A stretch of 64,000 nt of DNA from Corythucha ciliata (GCA_038030265.1 CM075943.1:43772001-43836000); one strand, 5' to 3'. Shown: positions 11,570-25,059, counted from the stretch's first letter. The notes: a model not told the origin generated them from the letters alone. Translations and numbers: made by a program.

Positions 11570-14500
11570 GGATTGGTCACCCCTAGGTCCCCAAGCTGTC
11601 ACTGTTTGTTCGAGAAATTCAGATTTCACAAGCTGGAAACTGACATTTTAGCTCAAAACTTTATTTTCGACCCCAAACAACTGCGCGGTGTGGTGGGTTC
11701 ACATTGGACTACTAATACAGAGACGCGATTAGCTATGATGTACTGTTCAGGAAAGACCAGTGCGGAAAATCACAAATGTTCTCGTCGGCCACTTTTGAAA
11801 GAACGAATATGCGGCAACAAAATAAATCATTTGTTTCCGGCGTTGACATATCAGATTGTATTCTACACCTTATTTTTTACCAAGAAGCTTGCCAACAGCA
11901 AGCTGATACTTTACATTCATAGTGACCTACATCTGTTTTACGTAATGGATTAAGAGAATATTACTATTAATGTAAATGTCTTGCAATAATAAGTAAATGC
12001 ACCAGGCGTTTAATGGGTTTTTAATTCACGGCGAGTCTATGAAACTGCAGTTTAATGAGATGGCTATGCAATTAAATACTTCAGCAATGAACAACTAACA
12101 TCAAAAGAGGGGAAAGCGCGCATTTTGTGAATGAATGAATCAATTAAATGAACACTTGTTGCGCTCACCTCACGCTTCGATGATGATCTTGGCAGGCGAA
12201 GCGAGAAGGGGGACTCCGCCCATCATTAGCAGTTATCACCTAACTTTTTTTCCTTTTTTTTGTGGGTAAGTGAGAAGAGATTGATGGAAGTAAAAGTACG
12301 GAATAAAAAAAGGAGTGTTCAAGTCTATAGTTTGATGTCTCAAATCGAGTTACCATGTTCAGCCAACCATCGCAGTGATACCTACAAATATAAATACATC
12401 CTCTTTGAAAATAAGAAAAAGATTTACATTTCGTTGAAGAGAGCTCGACAGGGTGCGGCTTAATTTCATCTTTTGAAACGCTGACAACAACAAAAAAAGA
12501 AGAAGATTGGAGGATATGTATTTTTCTTCCCCTTTAAAGGTGCACTTCCTTCAATACTTAAAACTGAGAGACAAGTGAAGGGAAGGGCTTTTGTCCGGCT
12601 TCGAGTTTAAACTGTAGAATGTATACGGTTTAATCTCGAAGGGATTTATGGCCATGAATTATTGATAGAGTCTAAGTATTCTTAACCTCTCCCCCACCCC
12701 CACCCTCACCCACACCCTCACCCTCATCATTTCATGCCAATCAATAAATCAGACGGTTGGCGGCTGTACGGAAGAAAATGATGCTATCTTTGAAATAAAA
12801 TAAAAATGTGTTCCTAGAGACAAATCAAATTAAGAGCAAAATTTCGACGCCATCAGGAAATTGTAAGCGCGAAATATGCCGTTCCTTGAAGTTTAAAAGC
12901 GAGCGGAAGTCCGAGAAATGAGAAACGAACCCATAGAAAGCCTCTGAGAAAAAAAAATACAACTATACAAAATAAAAATCTCGTGCTGATTTCGCACTAG
13001 AAAGTCTACAGGATAAAAATTAAACGTTGAAAAAGGGGAGGGGGTTGTAATTTTTTTTACTTCTATTGTGATTGGTCAGACTCGTGTGGGAAAACCCAAT
13101 ACAGAAGTCACGATGCTTGTTTGTCACGTCTTTTCCCATGAGACATTTTCCATTTTTCTTCTTTAAATAGGGGTCGGTAGACTTTATGCGGAAGAGGGAG
13201 GGAATGAACAATTTAAAAAGATTGTCCAGTAGAAAACATCAGGACTTCTAAAAGAGACAGCGATTGTAATGGTTGCTTTATTGTATTCTTGTGTGGGAAG
13301 AGCTCAACCGGCGTTCCCATATAATAACATACGAATATCACCTTTATACCATTATACGTATCTGGCTGCTTAATTATTTAATGAGTGTGAGAGAAACGCC
13401 CTTGGATGAAATCGAGAAAACACAAGTTCAAAGGACTTTTTGATTTAATTGTGGATTTCTATATCCAAAGGGTTGGGTTATGTTTTGCTTCTTTTTTCCC
13501 CCCAGTCGCGGATGAACAGCTTTTAGAGGGGAAAGGGTGGTGCATGAAATCGGGAGTTTTTTTTTTGTCGAGAAAGAACCCCTCGAACGCGGGCGATGAC
13601 CATTATAACGGCTCTTATAGGGCGATACTATGGTCATATCGGAATTCTGTCAGAGAATAATGATTTCAGTTAAAAGGAAAGTGCGCGGATGGTTTTGCCC
13701 GAACTAAAAACCACGTATCTTGCTAATAGCGGCACGGAAATAGGTTTAAACAATCCATAAATATCGTGCCAGCGCTAAGCCGAGAAAATATTTTGGCGTT
13801 AAAACACCTCAAGTGCGAGCTAGAGTTGAAATAGTGAGGCATCTATCATTACAGTTCAGTCATAAATCACTGACAACCTCTCAAACTATCTTGTTAGATC
13901 ATGCTTAACGTTATGTCAACACTGATAGAACCATTTGTAACAAATTTCTTCTTCAGCTCACGCCGCAGTTTAACTCTTTTTTTTTTCATTATCTTCGGCA
14001 CAAAAGCCATACTACCCCTCTGAAGAACTGAAAGGACCGGTAATTAATTGATATCCCTTATTGCCGTATTATCCCAACAACTTATTCGTTTCAAATCTCC
14101 ACCAGGCTTTCACTGCAAAGGAACGTCCTTGATTGTGACTCTCGTAAAAAAAGAACTAAGTTCTCACGATGGATTCTTCGACAAGAAGTGTAATTACAAT
14201 ATGAGACAATGGGAAGAAGCGCTAATGAACTTAACTTCAGTCTCGTTCTCACCCAGCGTCGCGTGAAACGTAAGTATGTACTTTAATTGTACCTAAAGTA
14301 TTTTTACATATATATGCTTATATTTTACAACCAAACGAATAACATTGTATTTCTGGTACGAAAAGAAAAACAGGCACAATGACGAGACAAAAATGCAATG
14401 AGAGGGCAGAGAACTCGAAAACGCCTCACTTCTCTTGAGTCCCCAAAAGAAAGAAAGAAAAAAAAAGAGGGATGAAACGCACGCCTTCTGTCAATAGAGT

Positions 14501-16020
14501 GAACCAATCCAAATCCTTTGTCCATATACAGCCCCACCATCCTCTTATTCAGTCATACAGTACTTCTCTGGCTCATGCTCTTTGTGTTTTTGAATCCTTT
14601 TATGGGGAAGCCATGGTTGTCCCCCCAGCATGAAAAGAGCGAAAAAAAAAAAATGGAACAGGCATACTCCTTTGACAGTTAAAAATTCGAAAACCTCAAG
14701 AGACACGCACAAAAATGAACGGTTTCGATCTTCGTCTGAGAGTTACCACTACGCTCTAATAAAAGAAAAGTGCATGCCTTCTTTCTATAAAAAAAAAAAG
14801 TGCGAATTTCCCGACTAGAAAACTATAAAGGCAAGTTCACAACTCCTCTGTTTTTAGTATAGCCGCCTTGCAGGTGAAGGGAGACCCCCACGGCTCCATC
14901 TGCCCTCTTGATCTCAACTTGTTTCACCTGCTGAAGACAGGTGCCCAAAACGTAATTTAAGCGCCTTATGCAACTATAAGTCGGGAGTCTTATCATCACG
15001 AAGTTTTTAAGGAGACGTTCGTCTCCTCAGACCGTATTGCCTTCTTTTTAGCGTACAGAAAAAAACGTATATGAGTATAGGTTCGATAAATTAATTAGGC
15101 GATAAGAAATAGGCAGTAGTAGTGGTATAACAAAAGGACCTAAGTGTCATTAGAAAATTATTGATTGAAAGGCGTGGGGGTTTTTCTTTCGTATAGTTGG
15201 TATAGGAATGTAGGACAATTTTGAGTCACAGTATAACATTAATAACTTGTGAAACTTGAAATAAATTATCATTTCCTCGTGCCCACTCATTAGGAGTGAT
15301 AAATAACTCTTTTCTATCACAAGTGCAGCGCAAAACGCTACTTCTAACTCCTGTCACGTTATATATATATATCCCCTCAGGTGAAAATCACTGCCCAGGT
15401 GCACCCCTTTCACCCTACCACCACACCACAAGAGCGCGAATATACCCCGGAGGGCAACCTCATTAAATTCTATAAATATTTCCTGGAAACTAATTAGACC
15501 ACTTAAATCCCTATAGCGATATAGATATTATAAACTAGTCCATAAGCTTTTTCGTGGGATTTCACTTTCCAGTAATAATAAACAAAATAGTTCAATAACA
15601 ATACCGGAGCATTTCCTACATTATACAGAAAGAAAAAATAACGAACCCTGTACGCAAATTAGCTTTCTCCAAAAAGGAGGATCGGATCCCTGGTAGAAAT
15701 GCTAAAATTCGTTATAATTATGTTTTAAAAGCTTTATGTATTAGGCATGAGTATTTAAAATTTACTATTAAGCATAAAACGGCCGAGAAAAAACAAACAA
15801 TGAATCATGAAAGAAACACCGTCATCTTTCCGAATATATTCACATTTCTTTTCACCTACTCCGTCTTATCATCTGTCAAAACTTGGAAGAGCACTTCTAC
15901 ACCATGTATAGCATTTATCAGAACAACTTTGTTTAGTTAGGTACCTAATGTTCTTCAAAAACTGCGGTGCTAAAAAAAAAATAATAATACACCACGCACA
16001 ATATGTTACGGCTATAAAGT
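11570..16020. other. Low-copy AT-rich non-coding stretch
   Basis: No gene was recognised. Visible items are a CCCTCACCC-like low-complexity tract near 12690-12725, poly-T and poly-A runs, and a short (TA)n run near 15360. Open frames such as those at 11573-11953 and 14048-14266 lack known domains and supporting splice or start context. Confidence 0.5.
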
Positions 16021-16029
16021 CATAAAATT

Positions 16030-16111
16030 AATGACGTTATTAACCGGTTAATATCGTCATTAACCGTCCAAGTTGGCTATTGTTGACATTAACAGCGTCT
16101 TAACGTCATTA
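16030..16111. mobile_element. Short foldback element, AATGACGTTATTAACC family
   Basis: The left arm AATGACGTTATTAACCGG pairs with TTAACGTCATT at the right end. A longer relative with the same ends lies at 30656-30790. It has no coding capacity and is probably a deleted MITE. Confidence 0.6.
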
Positions 16112-16339
16112 TTCAGGAATTTTTGTGATCAACATACCAGGGGGGACCCCGGCTTTGAATAAAAATAAAATAATCACAAATAGATGGATGGAGTGGATAG
16201 TTTTTATATACGATCAGATGAGGTTCATAAGAATTTGCCGGCCGCCAGTAGGAGGCACGAAAGCTTTTGCCGCCCTTTTCTGGGACTTTTCGAATGGAAG
16301 GGGGTATACGCTTCTTCATTTCTATCCAACTTATTAGTG

Positions 16340-16950
16340 GCCCATACCACGGGCAGATAATTCTGACAGATTTGATCGGCCGATATTTTCAACAGATACT
16401 GTTAACGATCTAGAGCAAACGATGAGATCGGTCGTCGCCCCTTAACGTGCAAAAGTTATTTGCGACCTATATCTGTTACCCGATCAAATCTGCCCGTTAG
16501 TGGGGGCACATCTGGCAGATTGAGATCTGTTGCGGAAAAAAATCTGACAGATTTCATTTATCGGTCGGGTTCGAAAGATTTTTGAGATCGGTGGGAGATA
16601 TGAAGTTAGAAAACTAGTAGAGGGAGCAAAAAGCTTGACCCATACATATGATAAAAATAATAGAAAATACATGTTCAATGAAGTTCCGGTGCTTAAAATC
16701 GTTGCGTTAAGGGACGACGCCTGATTCGAAATCGGCCGATCTATGTCTGTCAGATATCTCTCATAAGAAATCGGTTGATTAGTGGGGGACCACCAACCAC
16801 ATCTGGCGGATTTGAACTCCCACCGATACCGTTTGGCCGATCACGGTTGATCTGTCGTCGTTTCTTGCTCACTAACGAGCAAATTTTCACCACCGATATC
16901 TGTCAAAAACATGAAATCTGCCGCAGATATCTGCTCGTGTATGCCTACCT
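16340..16950. repeat. Scrambled repeat with ATCTGNCAGAT words
   Basis: The segment is dense in ATCTG/CAGAT words and GATCGG boxes, in both orientations. TTAGTGGGGG followed by ACATCTGGC occurs twice as a direct repeat (near 16496 and 16780). A GGTCGTCGCCCCTTAACG-like block near 16430 recurs inverted near 16705. It looks like the rearranged interior of a mobile element. No protein is visible. Confidence 0.45.
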
Positions 16951-17094
16951 ATTTATAACCGCTTTGTTTTTGCTGCTCCTGAAATATTGGGCAATAAACT
17001 CCCCCTATGTCCTAAATGGAGATGTCGAAGCAAACAAAAGTTTCAACAGTGTGTTTCTCGCGAAAAATTAGTGTACTACCATTCCCCATCAGTC

Positions 17095-18240
17095 TACGAC
17101 GGCGTAGCTCAAAACCACAGCAAGTCCCCAAACCACGGCAAAGCTCCTAACCACAGCAAAGCTCCAAACCACAGCAAAGCTCCAAACCACAACAAGGCCC
17201 CAAACTAGAGGTGTGACGTGACAGCTTTTGTCCGTCACAGTGACAACTAGCTCCGGTGACTGTGCAGTCACTGTGACAAAAACCAGTGATTTTGTCACTT
17301 AAGTGACTACTGTAGCAGTTCGTTTGAGCAAACGCCTAATGTCACAGGACTCGCCGATATCTGTGAGAATTTCATTCCCAAACCCAACAAAGCTTATTAA
17401 TAGGGCAAATGAGAGACATGATTTCGCAAATCAATTTTGTTTGCATCATTTATGAAAATAAAAAAAAATCTTTTTCTAAGAAGTTATCCGTGGAAAACTC
17501 CTATGAACGTCAAACCCACAGCCTCAAATGCAAACATGAAGGTGAGTCATGGCTCAAAAACTGCAATGCACGAATTTACCAAGGAAGATGTTTTTAAAAA
17601 AGTAAAATTATACAAGATCACCGTAGCACGGAACTTGGAAAACGAAGTGTATACAAATATATTACCTACACTAAAAGTTGAATATTAACGATAAGTCCAA
17701 GAAAAGTCAACAGACGAGGGATAGACTTGGGGGGAATGCTACTGAGTTCATTGGGGCGATGGAGGAACTGGTAAAGTGCTATGGGGTGACCTGCGAGGAT
17801 GGCTAGGTGACGGCTCCAACATTTTAATTCAAGAGACTCCAGCGCAGTGAAGCGATAGAAGTGACGAATGAAGAGGCGATATAAGTGAAGAGGAATGTCA
17901 CCGTTAGAGGGTCGGAACGGTGATTTCAATGTGGTCGTCACCGGAACCAACAGTGACGGAGTAGTCACAGTGACAAAATCACCGACAGTGAAATCACACC
18001 TCACCTCTACCCCAAACCAGCGCAAAGCTCCAAACTACAGAAAAACTTCAAAGCACTGCAAAGCTCTGCTGAACACAGCAAAGCTCCAAACCACAAAGAA
18101 GGTTCGACCACAGAAAAACTCCAACCACAAAAAAGGCTCAACCACATCAAAGCTCCAAACCACAGAAAAGCTCCAAAGTACTGCAAAGCTCCAAACCACA
18201 GCAAAGCTCCAAACCACAGCAAAGCTCCAAACCACAGCAT
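17095..18240 (+). repeat. 18-bp minisatellite, family F, split by a transposon
   Basis: The unit CAAAGCTCCAAACCACAG repeats with few changes at about 17108-17197 and 18010-18240. Between the two halves lies an 804-bp hAT-like element flanked by an 8-bp duplication of the array sequence. Because 18 is divisible by 3, the array makes long open frames on both strands (Lys-Ala-Pro-Asn-His-Ser on plus, Trp-Ser-Phe-Ala-Val-Val on minus). These are repeat artefacts rather than genes. Confidence 0.85.
17206..18009. mobile_element. Non-autonomous hAT-like transposon, TSD CCCCAAAC
   Basis: The element starts TAGAGGTG and ends CACCTCTA. It is flanked by a perfect 8-bp duplication, CCCCAAAC, at 17198-17205 and 18010-18017. 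An 8-bp TSD and TAG-type termini are hallmarks of hAT elements. The sub-terminal regions carry repeated GTGAC/GTCAC words on both sides (17211-17300 and 17930-17995), which may be transposase-binding repeats. The interior is about 600 bp with no BED, dimerisation or catalytic transposase motif. It is therefore non-autonomous. Confidence 0.85.
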
Positions 18241-18254
18241 TGCTACCATCCGCT

Positions 18255-18440
18255 GTTCGGCGCTAAAATTGAGAGAAAGTGATAATTTGCGGCTAAAAAC
18301 TTAGGAAAATCACCAATTCGCGGGGTAAGTGTACAGAAGAAGCTGTAAATCGCCGCTAAAATAAAATAAAAAACAATAACTTTCGGCTGTAATTGAAAAT
18401 ACACCAATCCGTGGCATCTGAAGGCAACTTTGGGGACTAA
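18255..18440 (-). repeat. Family-B minisatellite, reverse orientation
   Basis: Units such as GCGGCTAAAAACTTAGG and CGCTAAAATTGAGAG are the reverse complement of family B. The short array joins the family-F array on its left and the dispersed repeat at 18445-18785 on its right. Confidence 0.7.
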
Positions 18441-18444
18441 AACT

Positions 18445-18785
18445 TGGAACGTTTGAACGAGAGTCGAAATTGATTAATTTCAAACATAAAATAATATAAA
18501 GCTAGTCATATTTCCATCGAGTTATTTCTTCTATATCTGCTGTGTATTAATTCTCTTTGCGGCCTGGCTTCTGTACAGATCTCTAGAGATCTCTAGACAA
18601 TCCCAACGCTCCTTTTTAACTATTTCATTTCGAATTTTATAATTTTGAAATATTCATACATCAAATGCGGTTTTCGTCTGCCTCCCCCCCCCCTTATTTG
18701 GCTAGTCGCCGCCTTTAGGGCGGGGCACCCCCGGACCATCACCCGGCTCACCCTCCTCCCCCCCTTAAATGCCACCTCTGTCGAC
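18445..18785 (-). mobile_element. Dispersed repeat, copy 1 (inverted relative to 37013-37335)
   Basis: In reverse complement this segment aligns with 37013-37335. Shared words include AATAAGGGG, GAGGC[G/A]GACGA, CGCATTTGAT, ATATTTCAAAA, CAAACGTTGGGA-like words and TCGATGGAAATATG. The 37-kb copy begins CAGTGCCGG, a common transposon terminus. In both places a family-B array adjoins the other end. It is probably the end region of one transposon family whose interior carries minisatellite. No protein is visible. Confidence 0.65.
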
Positions 18786-20224
18786 GGTAAGATTATAACC
18801 CGATTTACCAGCATTAACCGTAACATTTTACATAAAGTTGTATTTTCAAAGGTCCACAGCGCAAAGGTGCTCTATCGATTATGCAGCCGCTCATTCCTCT
18901 TCTAACTTTTACCATAAGGGGGGGGGCGGAACCCCTCCCCAACAATTCCTGTTGTTTATGGGGAGGGGGACCCTCTCTAGTATACTTTATGCATCACACT
19001 TGCGTCTTGAATATCGAATGCATTGCCCGCATAACTTTGGCTCGAAAGGCACCCCCTTTCCCCCCGCTTCCCTCTCATTTGTTGTTATTATAAATTTCAG
19101 CCCCAGCTTTCGAGCTTGTTTGAAAAGCCGGTCTGACTTCCGTTTATCCCAATTCCCAGACAGATAAAACTTTTGATGCAGATAGCTCTTCATCGAAACC
19201 AGTACCCGCCTCCCGCAAGCCGTCACTTAGCGAGCCAACTTAAATTTATTATTTTTAAGTTCGTAAAGGAAGAAGGAGAAGAAAAAAAACGCTCTCTCTT
19301 CGACATGTTCTTGCTTCTCATTTTCAATTATTTACGCCCGTGGAAGACATTTTTGAACTAGATTGAAGCATTTTTCGTAGGAGCTAATCAACAATATTTT
19401 TCAAGATTTAAAGTAGGCTGAACTAGCGGTTTTATACTTTTAACGGTTTTTTGCGAATATTATAAACAATTATACAAAGGTTGCTTTCGACGTCGTACTT
19501 ATCTAATAGAGAGGCTAAGCACATTGCTAAAGGTGCATTTAAACACCGAAGTGTTCATCAGCGACATTTCTTTCTGGGCACACATAAATTTCTTGACTGT
19601 AAAAGCTCTGATGAAAATTTCTAGAAGTTTGTGTTTACACCAAGGAAAATTATGTCTGACACTAAATTTCGAGCAATGAGTGTCGCGGGACACTTCGGTG
19701 TAATCGCTCCTCAAGAACCCTTCAGCTCTGAAAGAAACCATATAAATGTCAACGTTGTCATGTAAGAACTACGTAAGGCCCCTAACGAGACACAAAAACA
19801 CTTTAGGCATATTTTCATTAGAGTAAGGCTGCTCGATGGGCAGTTAATTTACTATGCTAATCCATACAACTATCGGAAGGGGTAAGAGCACCTCGTTAGT
19901 CGTTAGTATGATCTCTGCAACATTAAAGGAAATTATTTTTCGTTTCCGGAGGATCGTTCAGTGGTGTTTTTTTTTAGTAAACCCACTTATCGGAACAATC
20001 GTTTAAATCACAGCTCCACAGTTAATCTTACTCTCGTGATGGTACTCTCGGCCTAATTTGGTTGAAGGAATAGACTTAGTGTTAAAAAGCATAAAACCGG
20101 TTATTGGGCTGTGAGAATGCGTTACGGTACGCTACAGATTTTTTTTTTAATCCGATTGCCACAATCAGTGTACGTGTGGATCATAACTATGTTTTGATGT
20201 TTATGTGCGGCATTCTATGTAGGT

Positions 20225-20246
20225 GAGTGTGTGTGTGTGTGTGTGT
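20225..20246. repeat. (GT)n microsatellite
   Basis: A GT dinucleotide run of about eleven units. Confidence 0.9.
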
Positions 20247-20844
20247 CGTTTTATGCGGGCAGGTTGAAATAATCAGTGAAGTTGTAGAGAAGAACAATAA
20301 TACCAATTTTTAAGGTTTATAACCCCGCAACGTATAGGCTTTACCTGAAACACTCCCCAAGTCTTCAAATGAAGTGGAATAAAAATTCAAGAGGCAGACG
20401 ATTAGAAACCTCTCAATAATAAAGATATGCCATTTCTATTAATTCTATGCAGTGACAGTTCATTTGTCAAGAAGACTTCCCCCATATTCTCACTCCCGTT
20501 GCCCTGATGCTGCTACTCCCTAGAATCACCATATACAATTTTACATATTTTATTCCCCCTTTCTGTCAACCCACACGACTTCCTGCATTTGTTATTATAT
20601 TTTAACATTTTCACCTCTTCTTTTTTGACACCACCCTGTGACAATCAACTGAGTGGGCTATCGTTCAGAAGCCTAATGCAACATTTTTCATTTTGTCGAC
20701 GCGTCGTTGTTGAGGTTCGTAATAATTTATTGGTTTCCAGCCAGTTTGCATAATAGCGGTGAGAGGCACAAGACGTTGCTGAAGATGCGTACAGCTATTT
20801 AAAATAAAATCCTCATCCCTGCATGCGAACATGAATTTTGAGTG

Positions 20845-21003
20845 GCATTCGTTCGTGGAAATTTATTGCATTGGAAAGAGTTCAAGTCTAACTGCGAGTC
20901 TATACCGACAGTCGAAACTGTGCAGGACGTAATCTGCCGAATCAAGTCAAAATCGCTGACAAAAACGAACAAACGGAAGTTGATATTAGAACCATTAGTG
21001 TAA
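20845..21003 (+). CDS. Unidentified protein-like open frame (possible exon remnant)
   Basis: A 52-codon open frame ends in TAA at 21001-21003. It has a mixed, protein-like composition, including LHWKEFKSNCESIPTVETV, followed by a Lys/Arg-rich tail, KSKSLTKTNKRK. There is no ATG start. The frame is closed by TGA just upstream (20839-20841), and TTTTGAG could be a weak splice acceptor. No family was recognised. It could be the last exon of an unknown gene, a transposon protein fragment or chance. Confidence is low because the supporting evidence is composition only. Confidence 0.2.
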   Translation, partial: AFVRGNLLHWKEFKSNCESIPTVETVQDVICRIKSKSLTKTNKRKLILEPLV

Positions 21004-24000
21004 AACTCGTGAAATATTTGAATTTTATATAAGATTTCGTCGATGAGTGTCGAATCCATCCTCTTGTCATTTTCTCACGCCTTCCCCCTCTTGTGCCTCC
21101 TATTTTATTTATTAATGAAAAAAAGTTGCTTTCACTCTAAAAGAAGACTGAAAAAAACCGGACTGCCACATTTCGAGCGGAAGCCGCATTTTAGGAGATC
21201 AAGGACGCTCGAAAAATACTATTTGAATGATCTATAACGGGGAGGAAAAAAAAATAAATGTTTTTTTGATGAGGAAAAAACTAGCTGTGACGCAGCGACA
21301 GGACGTATTATGTGACGGGATGGGGGCGGTGAGCGGATAAGAAAATATGATTTTGTTCAAGATTAGAAGGGCGACGTCTGAGTAGAAATGCAGCAAGAAC
21401 AAAATGATAGGAACTCAGTGGGGACCCTGTCAACATCGGCTACTATTGGACCAAGTTATACAAAGCCCTCCTACCCTGTTTTTTACCATACTGGATGTCG
21501 TCATGTCCATTCCTACAGCAATTCTGAATGTTTCCTTTTTTTAATTTTCGAAATACTTTCATTTGTTTAACTTTTTTCAAAATAATTTTCTTATGCAGTC
21601 AACATTTTTATTTGTCTGCTAAACAAGAAATGACAAGGGAAAAGGGGGATGACAACGGAGAAACATCGCAATTATCGCTCCTTTAACAGAAAAAAAAACG
21701 ACGAAGCGCTTGAAGGATCTCCGAGCTTAGGAACTTTAATTTCTTAATTAAGCGATATCCTTCTCCTAAGATATGACTTTAATCCAGTTTTGGTTTTATC
21801 AAGAGGCTGTGGTATGAGGGAGCACTGCTTTTCAGTGCATTTCTGTTGAGCAGTCGAGTGAAGAGAGGCCGATTTCATCTGAAATTGACTTATATCAATC
21901 GTTGCAACACTGCACCCTGCCTTCTCCATCTATCACTAATTCGTTGGTTTTTTTTTTAAGTATGGTTGTTTTCCTGAACAAAATCACATATTTACATGAA
22001 GAAAACAGTCGTAACAAGGATTCTTTAAATGCCAAGGGTGAGCGGAACAATGTTTTTACTCCGTTTCAATTCATACCATTTTGTTACATATTTCGACGTG
22101 ATTTACGACGGGTTTCCGTGTAGCATAGAGACACAATCATCCAAATATGCATCGAAGTTTCCACAGAATTTGCGCATTGTTTTCCGACGAATTTTGTGCA
22201 TATATTTTACTTCTTTAGTAAAATGTTTTTATCGCTTTCATTCATCGGGTGCGCATGAATATATTAAACATCAACTTTTATTTTCTACCTATACTTTTTC
22301 TCTGTTACACTAATTTATTTGGAAAAAGTCTTATCTATAAATCCTTCGGGGCAAGAATTAAAAACGGTGCCTTTTTATTCGCGCATATTAAAGCGCGATG
22401 TTAGATACGATACGAGGATCAGTATAGGCACGTATTTACCAAAACTGCAAGAGGTACGCACAAAAGAAAAAATACGCTGAAATTATAAAGGCCTAGATCG
22501 AATTGATAAACGCTCCGAACCTATACATTGAAATGTGTGCCACAAGGGAAGACGCGCGGGCCGCGGACGGAGCACTATATGCCTACAGTAGCGTTTCATG
22601 GTTTCAACGTATCCATTACAGCAGAATACCCCGAGAGGAAACGTTTTTTTTTTCTGATTAACTCTGTAGCACGCCCCAAGAAATATTTACTCTCCATTGT
22701 TGACTCATTGGCATCAATTTTGTAATTTTAGGGCGAACTAAAGAGCATATTTCTGGGTCATGCACAGCAAGCCACAACTGCCACAATTACGTGTAACTTG
22801 CGAATGATTCTTTCTGTGGTTTGCTTCTTTTTTTCTTCTTCTTCTTTTTCCTTATGTCCGCTGGTAATTATTTTTCAGTTAATTTCTCAATAAATTCCAC
22901 CGTGAAGCGAGATCCATGTTTTTGCGATGACACAGGAATAAGTGTGTTGGAAAACGGTGCCGGGCTCACACTCACACCATAACTTCTGAGACACGTGAAG
23001 ATGAAAAATAAATAAATAAATAAATAAAATAAAAAAAGGCGATGAAAAAAAAAAAAAAAAAAAAACAAGAAGGCAAAGAAGGAAAGGGTAAGAAATATGG
23101 AGCGAAATCGAATGGACCGGACTTCCAATGATGCGTCCGATTCGGCGTGACGGCACGGGTCGGCGTGTCCAACCTCGTTAACCGCAGGCCACAGGCTCAT
23201 CTCTTGTAAGAGAGAGAAAGCCCCCCCCCCCTTTCCTTTAAAGCCGAAAGAAGTATAGTTACATCACACAATATCGTATCAAAAACCAACTGAGGGCACA
23301 CGCGTTTCAAGATGATGAGGTGAGTGAATGGGGGTTCTCGCCTTCCACCCATTTCAAACCCAATAACCCGACCCGAAGTGACGTGCTATTGTCCACGGGT
23401 GATCTTGAGGAAACTCCGGGACTGATCGCCCGCTCATTATAATCGCCCTGTGGGTCAATGTAAAAATAACCAAAGCAGAAGGTGAGATAGACAAAAAAAA
23501 AGAAGAAAAAAAGAAGAGCATCACCTCACAGTGTGACAAATGACACCCCATTACACTTAAAGAGCTCTCATGGAGGAGAGAAACGACCCGTCACCATACT
23601 TTTGGCCACTTTAATGGGGAAGAGATCCCTTCATCGTTATTTCCTTCTTTTGATGCTGTTAAAGTATAGCGTGCGCGGAAAATGTATGTCAAGATGAAAG
23701 CGCCTTTCTTTTTATTACACGGGGGAAAACCAGGATCATTGAAGTATGGAGAAGAGGACAAATAACATCTTATAACGATCTTTTAAAGGCCTTCCTACAT
23801 AATAGATCATAGATTTCTCATGCAAAGAGAAACCGCCGTAAAGCTATAATAAACGTAATTCTTCAAAAATATAATTGCAATTTTTTGGCTCGTTCCTTTT
23901 TTTTCTTTTTTGGGTTTTTTCAAACTTGAAGAACGGAGGGTGTTTATGACACAATTCGGGACTTGAGAAGTGTAATGAAAGCGCTGTTATAGTTTTTACT

Positions 24001-25059
24001 ATGTACAGAAGTTTGGTGACCAGTTAGAGCATTTTCCCCTCGAAAAGAAGTGTGAAGACAGAAGGTGAGGAAGCAGAAAAAAGGATTGCCGTGAACAATT
24101 AGACAAAAAGAGGAGAAAAAAACGCGGTCGTACTTGTTGGAGAGCATCACAGCGACACAGCCACTCGGAATCTCCACCCTCCCCCCACAATACGCTGCCC
24201 TTTCTTAACTCTTTCATTTCTAAAGAGTCTAGCTGGAACTCTTCGAAATGACCATCACTACAAGAAAATGGACAGAACAGTCAATCACGTGCCATTCTCA
24301 CGTGTCATCATCCATCTCTCTCGCGACGCTTTTTACACCGTGATATATCGATTTATCGAAAAGTCACGTAGCTTTGGTAAAATTGTTTCTTACTTCTTCA
24401 CTCGGTTTAAAAACGTCTTTTCCGATCTTTTTATTCTCGCCTTCGTCGCCGTGATTTGCAGTTCAGTTCAAGAAATTTTAACGTTCGCGCCAGTTATAAT
24501 GTTCAAAAATTGAACTAAAAGTCACCACCAATATTTCTGTACTGAAAGATTATGAATCCGTATGCGCATGTTGGATCTTTTTTTGGAAAAATACGACTCA
24601 AAGTTGTGGCTGTCGCACATCTTGCATTTGTAGGTGCCTTAAGACCTTTTAAAATGATATTCCACTATGGAACATGGTATACCATGGGGTTCTTTTTGGA
24701 TGCATTTCGGCCGTTGTATACTCAATTCATTCTCGCCATGTCTAAAGAAGATTTTTATGTCAAGAAAGCATTAGTTAATGCTCTCAGGCCCAGGGGCGTA
24801 GCCAGCCCTTAGTCTAGGGGTGGGCAGATCAGATGTCAGATGCAGGTAGTCCGTCAACTAAGATTTATAGGCGCTTCAAATCTTCAAATTGTAGCCCAGT
24901 AACTGAATTTTCACAAAAGGTTCATAATTCGCGAAAAAAATAGCATTTCTGCTAGGAAACTATCGTCGTAGCCTTCTATTCAGGATTTTCTGGGCGAAAA
25001 TTGACCATGTCCCCCCCCCCCCAGAAACATTGATATTTGTATAGGAAGGGCCTTTGGGG

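Larger units (their letters stand above)
18800..24780. other. Low-copy AT-rich non-coding stretch
   Basis: No gene was recognised with confidence. It contains a (GT)n microsatellite at 20225-20246, an (AAAT)n run with a long poly-A near 23009-23063, C homopolymers near 23221, and one protein-like short frame at 20845-21003. It is probably intron or intergenic DNA. Confidence 0.5.

Noticed and set aside
11573..11953. 126-codon frame beginning near a GC-richer segment
   Set aside because: No known domain, and the composition drifts to a Phe/Leu/Ile-rich end. Insufficient to call a gene.
12680..12730. Telomere-like C-rich repeat
   Set aside because: CCCTCACCC-type low complexity does not match the insect TTAGG or vertebrate TTAGGG unit.
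18007..18249. Trp/Phe/Val-rich minus-strand frames and Lys-Ala-Pro-Asn plus-strand frames
   Set aside because: The 18-bp family-F unit is a multiple of three and keeps several frames open on both strands.
22868..23200. Phe/Tyr/Leu-rich minus-strand frames
   Set aside because: They are generated by the AAAT microsatellite and poly-A run at 23009-23063.
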